Below are positions 25,335 through 33,190 of a DNA stretch of 64,000 nucleotides, one piece after another (position 1 is the first letter of the stretch; each line of letters opens with the position of its first letter). Origin of the DNA: Microlunatus sagamiharensis (GTDB lineage Bacteria; Actinomycetota; Actinomycetes; Propionibacteriales; Propionibacteriaceae); NCBI RefSeq assembly GCF_900105785.1, contig NZ_LT629799.1:3534001-3598000 (forward strand), read 5' to 3'. The position numbers were made by a program, and so were the translations under genes. The notes beneath the pieces were generated by a model, which saw only the letters and a program-made list of their open reading frames with translations, made no database searches and was not told where the DNA came from.

Positions 25335-25861
25335 TCAGCAAGGAGTGCGCGAGCGTCGGCCCATCGCAGTCGATTGCGTCGAGCCAGGGCAAGGACGGTG
25401 TCGTCAGGTGCCTCGGCTACGGGAGTGTCGGGCTTCGCGGGACCTTCGCCGCGCAGGCTCATAGCGGTGTAGAACGTGCGGATCACGGTACGAGGGATGA
25501 TCCGGCGCGACGACTCACCTGGCTGAAGATCGCCACGAGTCATAACCCAGGGCACCTCTTGGTGAGTCTGCTCGGACAGGGTCCATCCGTAATGCACGCC
25601 GTAGTAGCTGACGACAGCGGAGATGGCTTTTCTGGATTCGTCGTCGAGGCGGTAGTCGCCCGGCGCGACATCAAGCACCTTGCGGAGAGATGGGACGACG
25701 GGTCCGCCCTTCCACGCCTCGATCTCTTCGAGGAAGAGGGGGGCTCCGTTCCAGACCATGTTCCAGGCCTGGGAGTAGTAAACGAGCTTCTGGAGCTGCA
25801 CCTCACCGCTCGGCGTCATCCGCGTGCGGATGAAGTCAGCAACCTCAAGAGCAGTACTCAT
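25331..25861 (-). CDS. Panacea-domain (DUF4065/SocA-like) antitoxin
   Basis: 176 residues from the ATG at 25861 with GGAGG upstream. The Panacea signature is clear: ALEVADFIRTRMTPSGEVQLQKLVYYSQAWNMVWNGAPLFLEEIEAWKGGPVVPSL, followed by SYYGVHYGWTLSEQTHQEVPW. This domain neutralises many unrelated toxins, including Fic/Doc-type proteins. It lies directly upstream of and overlaps the Doc gene, so it is the likely antitoxin. The C-terminal 40 or so residues extend beyond the core and may help recognise the toxin. Confidence 0.88.
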   Translation of the reverse strand: MSTALEVADFIRTRMTPSGEVQLQKLVYYSQAWNMVWNGAPLFLEEIEAWKGGPVVPSLRKVLDVAPGDYRLDDESRKAISAVVSYYGVHYGWTLSEQTHQEVPWVMTRGDLQPGESSRRIIPRTVIRTFYTAMSLRGEGPAKPDTPVAEAPDDTVLALARRNRLRWADARALLAE

Positions 25862-25889
25862 GAAGGGCCTCCTTCCCGTGATGCGGCCG

Positions 25890-25918
25890 CTTATACACCT
25901 TCTCGCCGACAACACTAA
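25890..25918 (-). promoter_or_regulatory. Candidate promoter of the Panacea-Doc operon
   Basis: On the - strand TTAGTG (25918-25913) and TATAAG (25895-25890) are separated by 17 bases, and the -10 lies 28 bases before the antitoxin ATG. The -35 match is weak. Confidence 0.3.
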
Positions 25919-26219
25919 CCGCTCAGGAGCGCTCAGCCCGGCTGAAGTGGCGCGAACGGACGCGCTTGGCCCCGCACGGTCCACCCCCCCACGTGCGGGT
26001 CAAGCTCGACAACACCCCCCACGCTGCGCCCATGCAGCGATACGTGCTCGAGTGACGGCGACACAGCTACCGCTGGTGCGCGAGCGCCGTGTCAGTCCGT
26101 GTCGACGAAGCCGGGAGGCCACGGGCAGGAGTTCGATGGGTCGAAGTCGAGAGACTGACACCGGTACGCAGCGACGCAGATGACAGTGGCAGCATGCGCC
26201 GGCTGTCCTAACTGAGTTA

Positions 26220-26235
26220 TGTGATCTGTGTCACA
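26220..26235. promoter_or_regulatory. CRP/GlxR-type binding site upstream of the Abi gene
   Basis: TGTGA-TCTGTG-TCACA matches the TGTGA-N6-TCACA consensus of Crp-family regulators exactly. Its centre lies about 50 bases upstream of the TATAGC -10-like hexamer at 26273, within the range of activator sites. Confidence 0.5.
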
Positions 26236-26267
26236 CAAGACCTTCTCAAGTCGCGCTCGTCGGTGTA

Positions 26268-26281
26268 AACGCTATAGCGTT
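26268..26281. promoter_or_regulatory. 14-bp perfect palindrome over the putative Abi promoter -10
   Basis: AACGCTATAGCGTT is a perfect palindrome containing TATAGC. It lies 56 bases before the ATG at 26338. A repressor bound here would cover the -10 region. Confidence 0.45.
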
Positions 26282-26337
26282 GTCCCCATCAACACCGGCC
26301 CCTCTCTCGGCTACCGACCTCTGGTCACCAGTCGTGC

Positions 26338-27363
26338 ATGGGCCGGTTTTCGTTTGTCCGGAGAGAAGTGCCGACGGCGATGCGCTACGACAAGCCTCAT
26401 CTGACGTACCCCGAGCAGATCCGACTCCTACTTAGCCGCGGCCTCGACGTAGGCGATCCGGCCGAGGCGACTCGCACCTTGCAGAGGATCGGCTACTACC
26501 GCCTGTCCGCCTACACATACGTCCTGCGGCAACCCGGCTCCGGCGACGCGTCAGACGGACGAGTGCCAAGATCAGACCAGTTCGTCGAGGGCGCAGCCCT
26601 AGCCGACGCTACTAAATTGCATGACTTCGACCAGCGTCTCCGCCGCACGATTCTGGACGGTCTGCAAAGGGTCGAGATCGGATTACGATCGTCCGTTGCC
26701 TATCAACTAGGCAAGGCAGACCCATTCGGGCACCTCGATCCTATTTTCCTTGACGCAGAAGCTTGTTCGAAGCCACCCGAGGCCGGCGCCGGAGGGTCGG
26801 CGAATGCTTACGACGACTGGCGCCAGAAGTACGACGAGCTTCAGCATCGCAGTCGTGGCGAAGACTACGTCAAGCACTTCCTGACTGCATACGAAGGTGA
26901 GATACCTGTCTGGACCGCAACCGAGTTCATGACGATGGGCTGCCTTGTCTACCTAGTGAAACTGCTGAGCGCCACCGATGCGAGACGAGTAAGCGAGAAG
27001 TTCCGCGTCAAGAATCGCGAGGTATTGCACGGTTGGCTGAAGGCCCTTAACGTGCTGCGGAACGACTGCGCTCACAACTGTCGCATCTGGAACCGAAGTA
27101 CGATCTATCCACCGAAAAGGGTTAACGCGCGCATGGTGGAAGACGATATTCATCACCTCTCGCAGGTCGATACCGACAAGCTGTATGTCTTAGTGGCTCT
27201 ACTCGCCTACCTGCTGAAAGCTGTGGAACCGAAGAGCACGTGGATCTCGGACTTTACGACGACGATGAACAAGTTCCCTGCCAGCCATGGAATGACACCC
27301 GAGAACATGATGGGGTTTCCAACTGACTGGCGGAGATTATCAATCTGGCAGGTCGCGAAGTAA
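26338..27363 (+). CDS. Abi_2 (AbiD/F-type) abortive-infection protein with HEPN Rx4H motif
   Basis: 341 residues if it starts at the ATG at 26338; an ATG at 26380 (MRYDKPHLTYPEQIRLLLSR) fits the family N-terminus better but neither has a good ribosome site. Abi_2 features: LTYPEQIRLLLSRGL, RIGYYRLSAYTYVLR, TKLHDFDQRLRRTILDGLQRVEIGLR, and near residue 240 RNDCAHN, the Rx4H catalytic motif of HEPN RNases. Known relatives stop phage growth by killing or arresting the host, probably through RNA cleavage. Its low GC and separate promoter mark it as an acquired defence cargo gene. Confidence 0.85.
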   Translation: MGRFSFVRREVPTAMRYDKPHLTYPEQIRLLLSRGLDVGDPAEATRTLQRIGYYRLSAYTYVLRQPGSGDASDGRVPRSDQFVEGAALADATKLHDFDQRLRRTILDGLQRVEIGLRSSVAYQLGKADPFGHLDPIFLDAEACSKPPEAGAGGSANAYDDWRQKYDELQHRSRGEDYVKHFLTAYEGEIPVWTATEFMTMGCLVYLVKLLSATDARRVSEKFRVKNREVLHGWLKALNVLRNDCAHNCRIWNRSTIYPPKRVNARMVEDDIHHLSQVDTDKLYVLVALLAYLLKAVEPKSTWISDFTTTMNKFPASHGMTPENMMGFPTDWRRLSIWQVAK

Positions 27364-27524
27364 CGATCGAGTAGTCCAGTCTCATCGCGTCGGTAGGGAA
27401 AACGCGCGTCCGCTCGAAAATTAGTGGTGCGGTCACTCATCACCAGGTGGGATGTAGCGCCTGCTGCTTGGAGTAGAGGTCTTAGAACTCGCGCGCTACG
27501 TCCTTCGCGTCGAGCCGGTGCGGT

Positions 27525-27977
27525 TCAATGAGGACTGCGGGGCTGGCGCGATCCGCTGAGGTAGACACCGGCAGCTCCCGCGACTGATCCGAAGGCCCAT
27601 AAGAAGATCGCTATCAAGGGCCAGTCGCTGGTGCCGAACCAAGTAGCAGCGAAGAGGGCGAAGACTGCGAGGACGACCTCGAATCCGACTGCTTTCGCAA
27701 CCCCGGAAGTGGTGACTGCCACGAGCGTGGCGTCTCGCGCGACATTCGGTCTGACGTGGAGATCATTGCTTTGCGATGGTGTGTCCAAGTCACGGGTCAG
27801 TAGCGCGAGGTCGACGTCGGTCACGGCCGACAGGGATCTGTCGAGCCGGCCCTCGAACTCGTCGTGGGTCAGGCGCCCTGCCATGAATGCTTCGGCGAGC
27901 TGGTCAGCGCACGTCTGGCGTTCGGTGTCGCCGATCCGGTGGCCGAGGCGGGGACGAGCTGGCGACGTATCGGTCAT
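27525..27977 (-). CDS. DUF1707 (SHOCT-like) membrane protein
   Basis: 150 residues from the ATG at 27977. Residues about 15-67 form the DUF1707 domain (RIGDTERQTCADQLAEAFMAGRLTHDEFEGRLDRSLSAVTDVDLALLTRDL), a short helical module common in actinobacterial membrane proteins. Two transmembrane helices follow (VGFEVVLAVFALFAATWF; LIAIFLWAFGSVAGAAGVYL). The function of the family is unknown. It stands alone, convergent with the Abi gene across a 160-base gap in which I see no gene. Confidence 0.75.
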   Translation of the reverse strand: MTDTSPARPRLGHRIGDTERQTCADQLAEAFMAGRLTHDEFEGRLDRSLSAVTDVDLALLTRDLDTPSQSNDLHVRPNVARDATLVAVTTSGVAKAVGFEVVLAVFALFAATWFGTSDWPLIAIFLWAFGSVAGAAGVYLSGSRQPRSPH

Positions 27978-28225
27978 GGGCTCATGGTGCACCCCGACAT
28001 CGCGTGAGAACGTCACGACTCTCACGCACCCCCAGGCACTCTGCCAACCATCGTGCGGCCGTCGAGAGCGCCGGTCCCGTCTGCACCAGTGACCGCTACG
28101 GCCGACGACCACGTCCGTGTCACCCTTACGGGGGACGGATTAGTTCGCACGCCGTCCGGGATGCTTCTCGAACCCGACCACCGGGCAGGCGCTCTGACGG
28201 GGCGCCGAATACTCGAGGAGGCACA

Positions 28226-28672
28226 ATGAAGTCGATCCGAAGGACCGTCACGGGAGTCGCAGCGGGCGCTCTGCTCGCCGGGGGCATGGTCGCGTTCACC
28301 GCTCCCTCCGCCAGCGCGAACATCGAGCAGTGCACGAGCGGGCACGCCTGTGCCTGGGGTGAGAACACCTACACCGGCTGCTTCACAGACTTCACGGTGT
28401 CGAACTCGGTGATGGGCGACTGGGAGGCGTGCTCTCGCAGTGGCATCACCGCCAACAACGGCGCGAACTCGGTGAAGAACTACATCAGCGGACGCAACGT
28501 CACTTGGTACGAGGAGACCAACTACAACGGCGTCGGGATCCGCTTCCAGTCTCAGCAGTCGGGGGCCAACTACCAGGACCCGAAGCTGAGCAACGGCGGC
28601 GGCACGGGCGTCGGTGGCAACGTCGCCGGCCAGAACTGGCAGGACCGAATCAGCAGCGTTCGCGTCAGCTGA
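28226..28672 (+). CDS. Secreted peptidase-inhibitor family I36-like protein
   Basis: 148 residues from the ATG at 28226 behind GAGGAGG. A signal peptide (MKSIRRTVTGVAAGALLAGG, cleavage after ASA near residue 33) precedes a compact Cys-containing domain: CTSGHACAWGENTYTGCF ... NNGANSVKNYISGRNVTWYEE ... QDRISSVRVS. That is the crystallin-like repeat pattern of I36 (Streptomyces metalloproteinase inhibitor type) proteins. It may inhibit extracellular proteases. The lipoprotein gene starts immediately after the stop codon, so the two are co-transcribed. Confidence 0.75.
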   Translation: MKSIRRTVTGVAAGALLAGGMVAFTAPSASANIEQCTSGHACAWGENTYTGCFTDFTVSNSVMGDWEACSRSGITANNGANSVKNYISGRNVTWYEETNYNGVGIRFQSQQSGANYQDPKLSNGGGTGVGGNVAGQNWQDRISSVRVS

Positions 28673-29512
28673 GTGGGTAGAAGCGCTTCTCTGGTCAGGG
28701 CGGCCGCCGTTGCGGCTGCCCTGATCGGCCTTTGCGGGTGCTCCGGCGACCCGAGCAGGATCGAGCCAACGCCGGCGCCTACAACCATCGAGCCGCTCAT
28801 CGACCCCCAGAGAGGCCAGATCCTGCTGCCTCTCGACCAGTTCATCACCGACGAGCAGCAGGACAAGACCCTCAATCTCGCCCAACAACTTGTCGTTCGT
28901 GACTGTCTCGACGCGGCCGGGACAGTCGTGCCGGTAGTCGATGTGCGCAACACCGCGGTGTTCCAGTCCCGTCGCTACGGGCTGTGGACTTCCGAGCAAG
29001 CTGAACTCGGCTACGGGCTACCAGCTCCTACAAGGGCAGACCGCGACTACGACGCGTACCTTAAGGACATCGAGAAGATCAACAAGACCGACACCTACAA
29101 GCAGTGCGTCGCCGCACCGGACTACACCAAGTTCACCCTGCAGTTCACTGAAAGCCAGGTCGTGGCGGCCGACACCTACCACACCTTCATGGACAGTAGC
29201 CAGGCACGGCAGGTGATCAGCGAGTGGGAAGCCTGCCTGCGCGCGGGCGGCGTGGACCCCAATCCCGACCAGAACAACCTGTGGAGCCCGGTCGGGTCCA
29301 CTGGTGGCCCCTTAGCCACTCGCAAGCGTGTCGCCGAGACCGATGTCGCTTGTAAAGGCAGAACCAACCTTGTCTCACGAATGAGCGCCCTCGAGGCAAC
29401 CGCAGAACAGCCGACTGTGGCGAGATACTGGGTCAACCTGCAGCAACAGCGAGAACGTATCGACAGCACGATGGCCGACGCCGGAGCACTCATCGCTCAA
29501 CACGGCTACTGA
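28673..29512 (+). CDS. Predicted lipoprotein of unknown function
   Basis: 279 residues from the GTG at 28673, which abuts the upstream stop codon. The signal peptide ends in a lipobox (ALIGLCGC), so the mature protein would be lipid-anchored outside the membrane. The rest is soluble, Gln/Thr-rich and mainly helical, with four further cysteines (VRDCLDAAG, KQCVAAP, WEACLRAGG, DVACKGR) that could form two disulfides. No family recognised. Its position between the I36-like and GH15-like genes suggests a joint cell-surface module. Confidence 0.65.
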   Translation: MGRSASLVRAAAVAAALIGLCGCSGDPSRIEPTPAPTTIEPLIDPQRGQILLPLDQFITDEQQDKTLNLAQQLVVRDCLDAAGTVVPVVDVRNTAVFQSRRYGLWTSEQAELGYGLPAPTRADRDYDAYLKDIEKINKTDTYKQCVAAPDYTKFTLQFTESQVVAADTYHTFMDSSQARQVISEWEACLRAGGVDPNPDQNNLWSPVGSTGGPLATRKRVAETDVACKGRTNLVSRMSALEATAEQPTVARYWVNLQQQRERIDSTMADAGALIAQHGY

Positions 29513-29534
29513 GCCCGACGATCTAGGGAGTCAA

Positions 29535-29573
29535 GTGAGCGCCGTCTACGTGTCGACAAGGTACGAGGAGTGA
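29535..29573 (+). CDS. Twelve-codon leader ORF overlapping the GH15-like gene
   Basis: GTG at 29535 with GGGAG 8 bases upstream encodes VSAVYVSTRYEE and ends in a TGA at 29571-29573. That stop overlaps the GTG start of the next gene (29570) by 4 bases. The next gene has no correctly spaced ribosome site of its own, so the leader probably feeds ribosomes into it. Confidence 0.4.
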   Translation: MSAVYVSTRYEE

Positions 29574-30925
29574 CTCTGCATCACTCCGAGACTGCTTCGT
29601 GGCTCTCGAAAGCGGTCCGGAATCGACGGGCTTGGAGCGGCTTTTTTGCTCTCGTGATCTTCGCAGCGATGATCCCGCTCGCGGTCCGGTTTCACAACCA
29701 AGCCAACGTGGCGCTGCACGACGAAACCGTGGCTATAGGCCCAGGCGGGCAGACCATATTTGTCACCGACGCCAGCCGGCTAGTCCCCGGATACCGCGTC
29801 ACCGTAGACAACGAGGACGCTGCTGCAGCAGTCCGCGAGCAGCAGGCCTGGCTCGACCGGGGCACCATACCTTCCGCCGCTAGCGTGCCCAGCCCAGACT
29901 TGGCACGGCTCGCGCTGCTTGACCTGCATGTGCTTAGCCGCGACCACAACGTGGCCGTCGCCGGCTGGAGCCCAAAGTGGCGTTACGTCTGGCCTCGCGA
30001 CCTCGCCTTCGTTGCTAGCGCCTTCTCCAGGACCGGTCACTACGACGACGCCGTGAGCGGGCTGGCCTTCCTGCAGCGGGTGCAGCCCAACGACGGCGTG
30101 TTCATGGCTCGGTACCTCCCCGACGGTAGCGGCGTTCCTGACGCCCGTGGGCCGCAGCTAGACGGGTCTGGTTGGTCGCTCTGGGCGATCGGTCAGGTCC
30201 TGCAGGAGGCCCCATCTGCGGAAGTCCGTCGCGCTACTGCCGCGCAGTTCCGTCCAATGCTCGACCGTTCGACACAAGCCACGCTTGCGGCGGTACGCAC
30301 CTCTAATGGGCTACCGCCTAGTACGTCGGACTACTGGGAGGTCAAGCCGGCCGGGACCACCCTGGCCACCTCTGCGGTGCTGCTCGCTGGCTTGCGCAAC
30401 AGCGCCTATGCCTACAGCGTCCTCGCGGACCCCGACAGGAGTCAAGAGGCTGCTGATGCGGCGAACAAGCTACAGGCGGCGATCGCCGAAGGCTTTGGTC
30501 CGGACGGATATCCGCGCTACCTCGGAGGGTCACACACCTCGGTCGACCTCGGAGTTTCGTTCCTGCTGCCGCCTTTCGGCAACGACACCGATCCGGAAGC
30601 GCTAACTAGCTGGCGCCGGGCCCCTAGATACATGCACAGGCCCGCAGGCGGACTCGCTCCTGGCGGGTCGTGGCGGAGGGATGGCATCAGCTGGACTCCG
30701 ACCGTTGGGACCGTGGCCGTTACCGCCGCATGCGTCGATCCGCCAACGGCTGCGACGTGGCTAACCTGGATCGCGAGCCACCGCACCTCAGCAGGATCCA
30801 TCCCGGAGAAGGTCCTTGACGACGGGCAGCCGGCGTCCGTAACTCCGCTCGGATGGAGCGCGGCGTCTGTGGTTATTGCCCTCGACGAGCTGAGTCACGG
30901 CTGCAACTCAATCAAGTCAGACTAA
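29570..30925 (+). CDS. Membrane-anchored GH15-like (glucoamylase-type) glycoside hydrolase
   Basis: 451 residues from the GTG at 29570. A single N-terminal membrane anchor (FFALVIFAAMIPLAV, about 26-40) is followed by an alpha/alpha-barrel glycosidase. Family landmarks are WRYVWPRDLAFVASAF (substrate-binding Trp-Pro-Arg-Asp), SDYWEVKPAG (candidate catalytic acid Glu), and GSIPEKVLDDGQPASVTPLGWSAA (candidate catalytic base Glu in PE and the closing WSxA motif). GH15 enzymes hydrolyse alpha-linked glucans, dextran or trehalose. An enzyme of this kind on a mobile element is unusual and may act on surface or competitor polysaccharide. Confidence 0.75.
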   Translation: MTLHHSETASWLSKAVRNRRAWSGFFALVIFAAMIPLAVRFHNQANVALHDETVAIGPGGQTIFVTDASRLVPGYRVTVDNEDAAAAVREQQAWLDRGTIPSAASVPSPDLARLALLDLHVLSRDHNVAVAGWSPKWRYVWPRDLAFVASAFSRTGHYDDAVSGLAFLQRVQPNDGVFMARYLPDGSGVPDARGPQLDGSGWSLWAIGQVLQEAPSAEVRRATAAQFRPMLDRSTQATLAAVRTSNGLPPSTSDYWEVKPAGTTLATSAVLLAGLRNSAYAYSVLADPDRSQEAADAANKLQAAIAEGFGPDGYPRYLGGSHTSVDLGVSFLLPPFGNDTDPEALTSWRRAPRYMHRPAGGLAPGGSWRRDGISWTPTVGTVAVTAACVDPPTAATWLTWIASHRTSAGSIPEKVLDDGQPASVTPLGWSAASVVIALDELSHGCNSIKSD

Positions 30926-31112
30926 GGCGCCCTGTCGCTAGCTCACTGAGCGCGCAGATGCACCCGACCCGTGCGTGCCTAGGGTTGCGACCGCCCTCAA
31001 AGAGTGGCTGCCACTGGCGGCGCTTCATGCATCCTCCTTAGTCCTAATCTGGCAATCTGCCGTTCACCTTGTGTGCGTTCAACTGAATCTCAGATTTTCC
31101 TAGGCTGACGAC

Positions 31113-31583
31113 ATGGCCTCCACCCTTAAGCGCCTCGCGCGTCTGTCCCTCCGTCTCGCTACCTGCACTGTTGTGGCTAGTGCTGCGGCGACAGGCGTCG
31201 TTCACTCTGCCGAGGCCGCGACCAAGCTGTCCCCAATCAACGTCTACAGCACCGACCTTGGCGCCCGCGGCACCTTCACGATCACCTGGTACGGCGCCAA
31301 TCACGCCTACGTCGACTGGACGAACACCGACCGCAAAGCCGACGGTCGTGGCGCTTACCTCGAGATCGAGTCCACGGCCGCCGGTACCGGCAGCGACTAC
31401 ACCAAGGGATGGGCGACCGACCACCTCACCGCCGGCAACGGCTCCACGACCTACTTCCACACCGACATCGTCGACAGCGGCGGCATCAAGAATCTGATCC
31501 TTACCGAGTGCAACGGCATGACTGGCCCCTTCAACTCCCCTGATCGCTGCGATCACGTCACCAGCAAGAACCCCTACGCCTGA
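31113..31583 (+). CDS. Small secreted protein of unknown function
   Basis: 156 residues from the ATG at 31113. A Sec-type signal peptide (LATCTVVASAAATGVVHSAEA, cleavage near residue 35) is followed by a beta-rich domain (GTFTITWYGANHAYVDWTN ... GRGAYLEIESTAA ... STTYFHTDIVD) and two C-terminal cysteines (LTECNGMTGPFNSPDRCDH) able to form a disulfide. No family recognised. A hairpin terminator follows the stop by 19 bases. With the I36-like, lipoprotein and GH15-like genes it forms a run of exported cargo proteins. Confidence 0.6.
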   Translation: MASTLKRLARLSLRLATCTVVASAAATGVVHSAEAATKLSPINVYSTDLGARGTFTITWYGANHAYVDWTNTDRKADGRGAYLEIESTAAGTGSDYTKGWATDHLTAGNGSTTYFHTDIVDSGGIKNLILTECNGMTGPFNSPDRCDHVTSKNPYA

Positions 31584-31601
31584 GCGATCTCAAACTCGCC
31601 C

Positions 31602-31627
31602 GGCCGGCTGCCCTAAAGCAGCCGGCC
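31602..31627 (+). terminator. Hairpin terminator after the secreted-protein gene
   Basis: A perfect 10-bp stem GGCCGGCTGC / GCAGCCGGCC closes a 6-base loop (CCTAAA). It lies 19 bases after the stop codon at 31583 and is followed by CTTTCGG. Confidence 0.75.
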
Positions 31628-31742
31628 AGGCTTTCGGTCGTCGCCCTACTTCATCAGTAGCGTTTGAAATTGCCCGTGCTTACATTGGTATCGGGGTGCC
31701 AAACTCCCACCTAGAAGAGACTTGGCACGAGGAGTTCTAGCG

Positions 31743-32036
31743 ATGGTGTGGTCGAAGAATCGTCAGCGCCCGTACGAGCAGCGCAAAGGTCGAGCGGACG
31801 TATTGAGTCGAGCAGCTGGCCAGTGCCAGATCAAGGGCCCCGGCTGCACGCGCCTAGCCACGATCGATGACCATGTCGTGCCCTTGAGCCTCGGCGGATC
31901 GCTAGGACTCCACAACCGGCAAGCTGCGTGCAAGACCTGCCACGACCTCAAGACTGCACGCGACGCCCGTTCCGCAAAGACAGCCATACAGGCGAAGGCC
32001 AAGCCGCCAGCGCGAAAGCATCCAGGACTGAAGTGA
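31743..32036 (+). CDS. Small phage-type HNH endonuclease
   Basis: 97 residues from the ATG at 31743 (MVWSKNRQRPYEQRKG). The HNH core is C-x5-C (CQIKGPGC), then ATIDDHVVPLSLGG, HNRQAACKTCHDLKT, giving DH...N...CxxC. Short HNH proteins of this shape usually sit beside terminase genes in phages, where they help DNA packaging, and they also occur in satellites that borrow phage functions. No terminase gene was found nearby. Its stop overlaps the next gene by 4 bases. The basic Ala/Lys-rich tail (KAKPPARKHPGLK) may bind DNA. Confidence 0.8.
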   Translation: MVWSKNRQRPYEQRKGRADVLSRAAGQCQIKGPGCTRLATIDDHVVPLSLGGSLGLHNRQAACKTCHDLKTARDARSAKTAIQAKAKPPARKHPGLK

Positions 32037-32404
32037 CGTCGACCCCCAGGCCTGGGACCCCCCTCCCCGGTGGTCGAGCATCACCGGAACGTACTGCTTC
32101 TGCCAATCTGCGCGACTCTGGGACTTTTGGTCAGGAGCTTTCTGAGGGTCTGCCGTGCCCCAGTTGCGGTGCCCTGGTCGACCGCTCAGCCTCCCGTGGG
32201 ACCCCTCGCGTCTACTGCTCGACGGCCTGCCGACGTCAAGCAGAGCAGCCCCGCCGTCAGCTGCAACGCGAGATCGTGAGAGCCCGCGAGCATGTGGCCG
32301 AGACTGAGCAGTGGATACGGAATTGGGATACGCCTTACGCCCGCAGAGAAGCCGCTGAGGCCCGCGAGCACCTGGAGCAGCTGGAGGCTCAGGCGGCAGC
32401 CTGA
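32033..32404 (+). CDS. Zinc-ribbon protein with coiled-coil C-terminus
   Basis: 123 residues from the GTG at 32033, coupled by a GTGA overlap to the HNH gene. The middle part holds CPSCGALVDRSASRGTPRVYCSTACRR, a four-cysteine zinc-ribbon (CxxC...CxxxC). The C-terminal 45 residues form a charged helix or coiled coil (QREIVRAREHVAETEQWIRN ... REAAEAREHLEQLEAQ). The N-terminal 45 residues are Pro/Gly/Thr-rich and probably disordered. No named family; it may be a DNA-binding partner of the HNH enzyme. Confidence 0.55.
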   Translation: MTSTPRPGTPLPGGRASPERTASANLRDSGTFGQELSEGLPCPSCGALVDRSASRGTPRVYCSTACRRQAEQPRRQLQREIVRAREHVAETEQWIRNWDTPYARREAAEAREHLEQLEAQAAA

Positions 32405-32412
32405 GACGCACG

Positions 32413-32451
32413 AGAGCCCGGCACGCCACCCCCGTGGACGTGCCGGGCTCT
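32413..32451. terminator. Bidirectional hairpin between convergent element modules
   Basis: A perfect 13-bp stem AGAGCCCGGCACG / CGTGCCGGGCTCT closes a 13-base loop. It lies 8 bases after the + strand stop and 127 bases before the convergent stop at 32578. The right arm is followed by ACTTGT. Confidence 0.75.
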
Positions 32452-32577
32452 ACTTGTGTGTGGCGCAGGTCAGGTCACTGTGGGGGAAAGGAGCGCGTGA
32501 CCCCACTCGCCGACCTTGGCTCGACAACGCCTGCGCCCTACGAACATGGCGTGTCGTGACTTTGACGCCACAGGAAC

Positions 32578-33189
32578 TCAGGCCGCCGCTGCGCGGGCCT
32601 CGGCCACCTGGTCCAAGTGCAGGTCTCGACGGTGGTTTACAGCATCACGAACCATGGCGCTGGCCCTGCTATACCGCTCGTCGTCCCGAAGGTCAGGCAC
32701 CTCACGCGCCAGGATCGCGGACAAGGCGTCAGCTGCGTTAGCCGGAATCTGCGTAAGGGGCCGAGACAGGTTCGCCAGGTTCGCCTCAGCCTCCCGCTTG
32801 GCGTGGTAGGTCTCGACCGGTCCCAGGACCGCACGAATGAGGCGGTGGTCACTGGTACCCATGGCAGCCTGCGAGGCCATGCCCTTGAGCGCCTGCACGT
32901 CCTCCGGGCTGATCTTGGCCGGGTCGGCAGGAAGCCGCTGGATCCAGGCCAGGTCTGCGGCGTCCAGCGGCCTCGCCTTGCCCGGTCGGATGCTCACCCG
33001 CCGAACGGGGTTGTCGTAGTTCGTCACCTGTGCGGTGGTGGCGGTGGTGTCCCACATGCTCTCCCAGAACTGCTTCTCTGCCACCGTGGTCGCCGAGGCC
33101 CGCAGCTGACGGAACCGGCCCCGATCGGTGCCCTTGTTCGTCGTGCCCTTCGTGAGCACGTCAACGAACTCTCGTGAAGTCATGGCCAT
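32578..33189 (-). CDS. Uncharacterised element protein
   Basis: 203 residues from the ATG at 33189; a second ATG at 33183 is possible. Soluble, mixed charge, largely helical: a basic N-terminus (TKGTTNKGTDRGRFRQLRAS), a central part with PVRRVSIRPGKARPLDAADLAWI, and a long helical C-terminus (ETYHAKREAEANLANL ... DLHLDQVAEARAAAA). No family recognised. It is separated by one base from the 222-residue gene upstream, so both belong to one transcription unit with the RepA-like gene or its downstream read-through. Confidence 0.55.
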   Translation of the reverse strand: MAMTSREFVDVLTKGTTNKGTDRGRFRQLRASATTVAEKQFWESMWDTTATTAQVTNYDNPVRRVSIRPGKARPLDAADLAWIQRLPADPAKISPEDVQALKGMASQAAMGTSDHRLIRAVLGPVETYHAKREAEANLANLSRPLTQIPANAADALSAILAREVPDLRDDERYSRASAMVRDAVNHRRDLHLDQVAEARAAAA

Positions 33190-33190
33190 G

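Larger units (their letters stand above)
25862..26337. other. 476-bp regulatory region between the divergent Panacea-Doc and Abi genes
   Basis: No convincing gene is seen in this stretch. It holds candidate control sites listed separately: a -10/-35-like pair for the toxin-antitoxin operon near 25890-25918, a perfect CRP-type site at 26220-26235 and a 14-bp palindrome at 26268-26281 before the Abi gene. Confidence 0.5.

Noticed and set aside
25824-26183. + strand frame across the Panacea promoter region
   Set aside because: It starts inside the antitoxin gene, is Arg/Ser/Pro-rich and overlaps likely control sites; no ribosome site.
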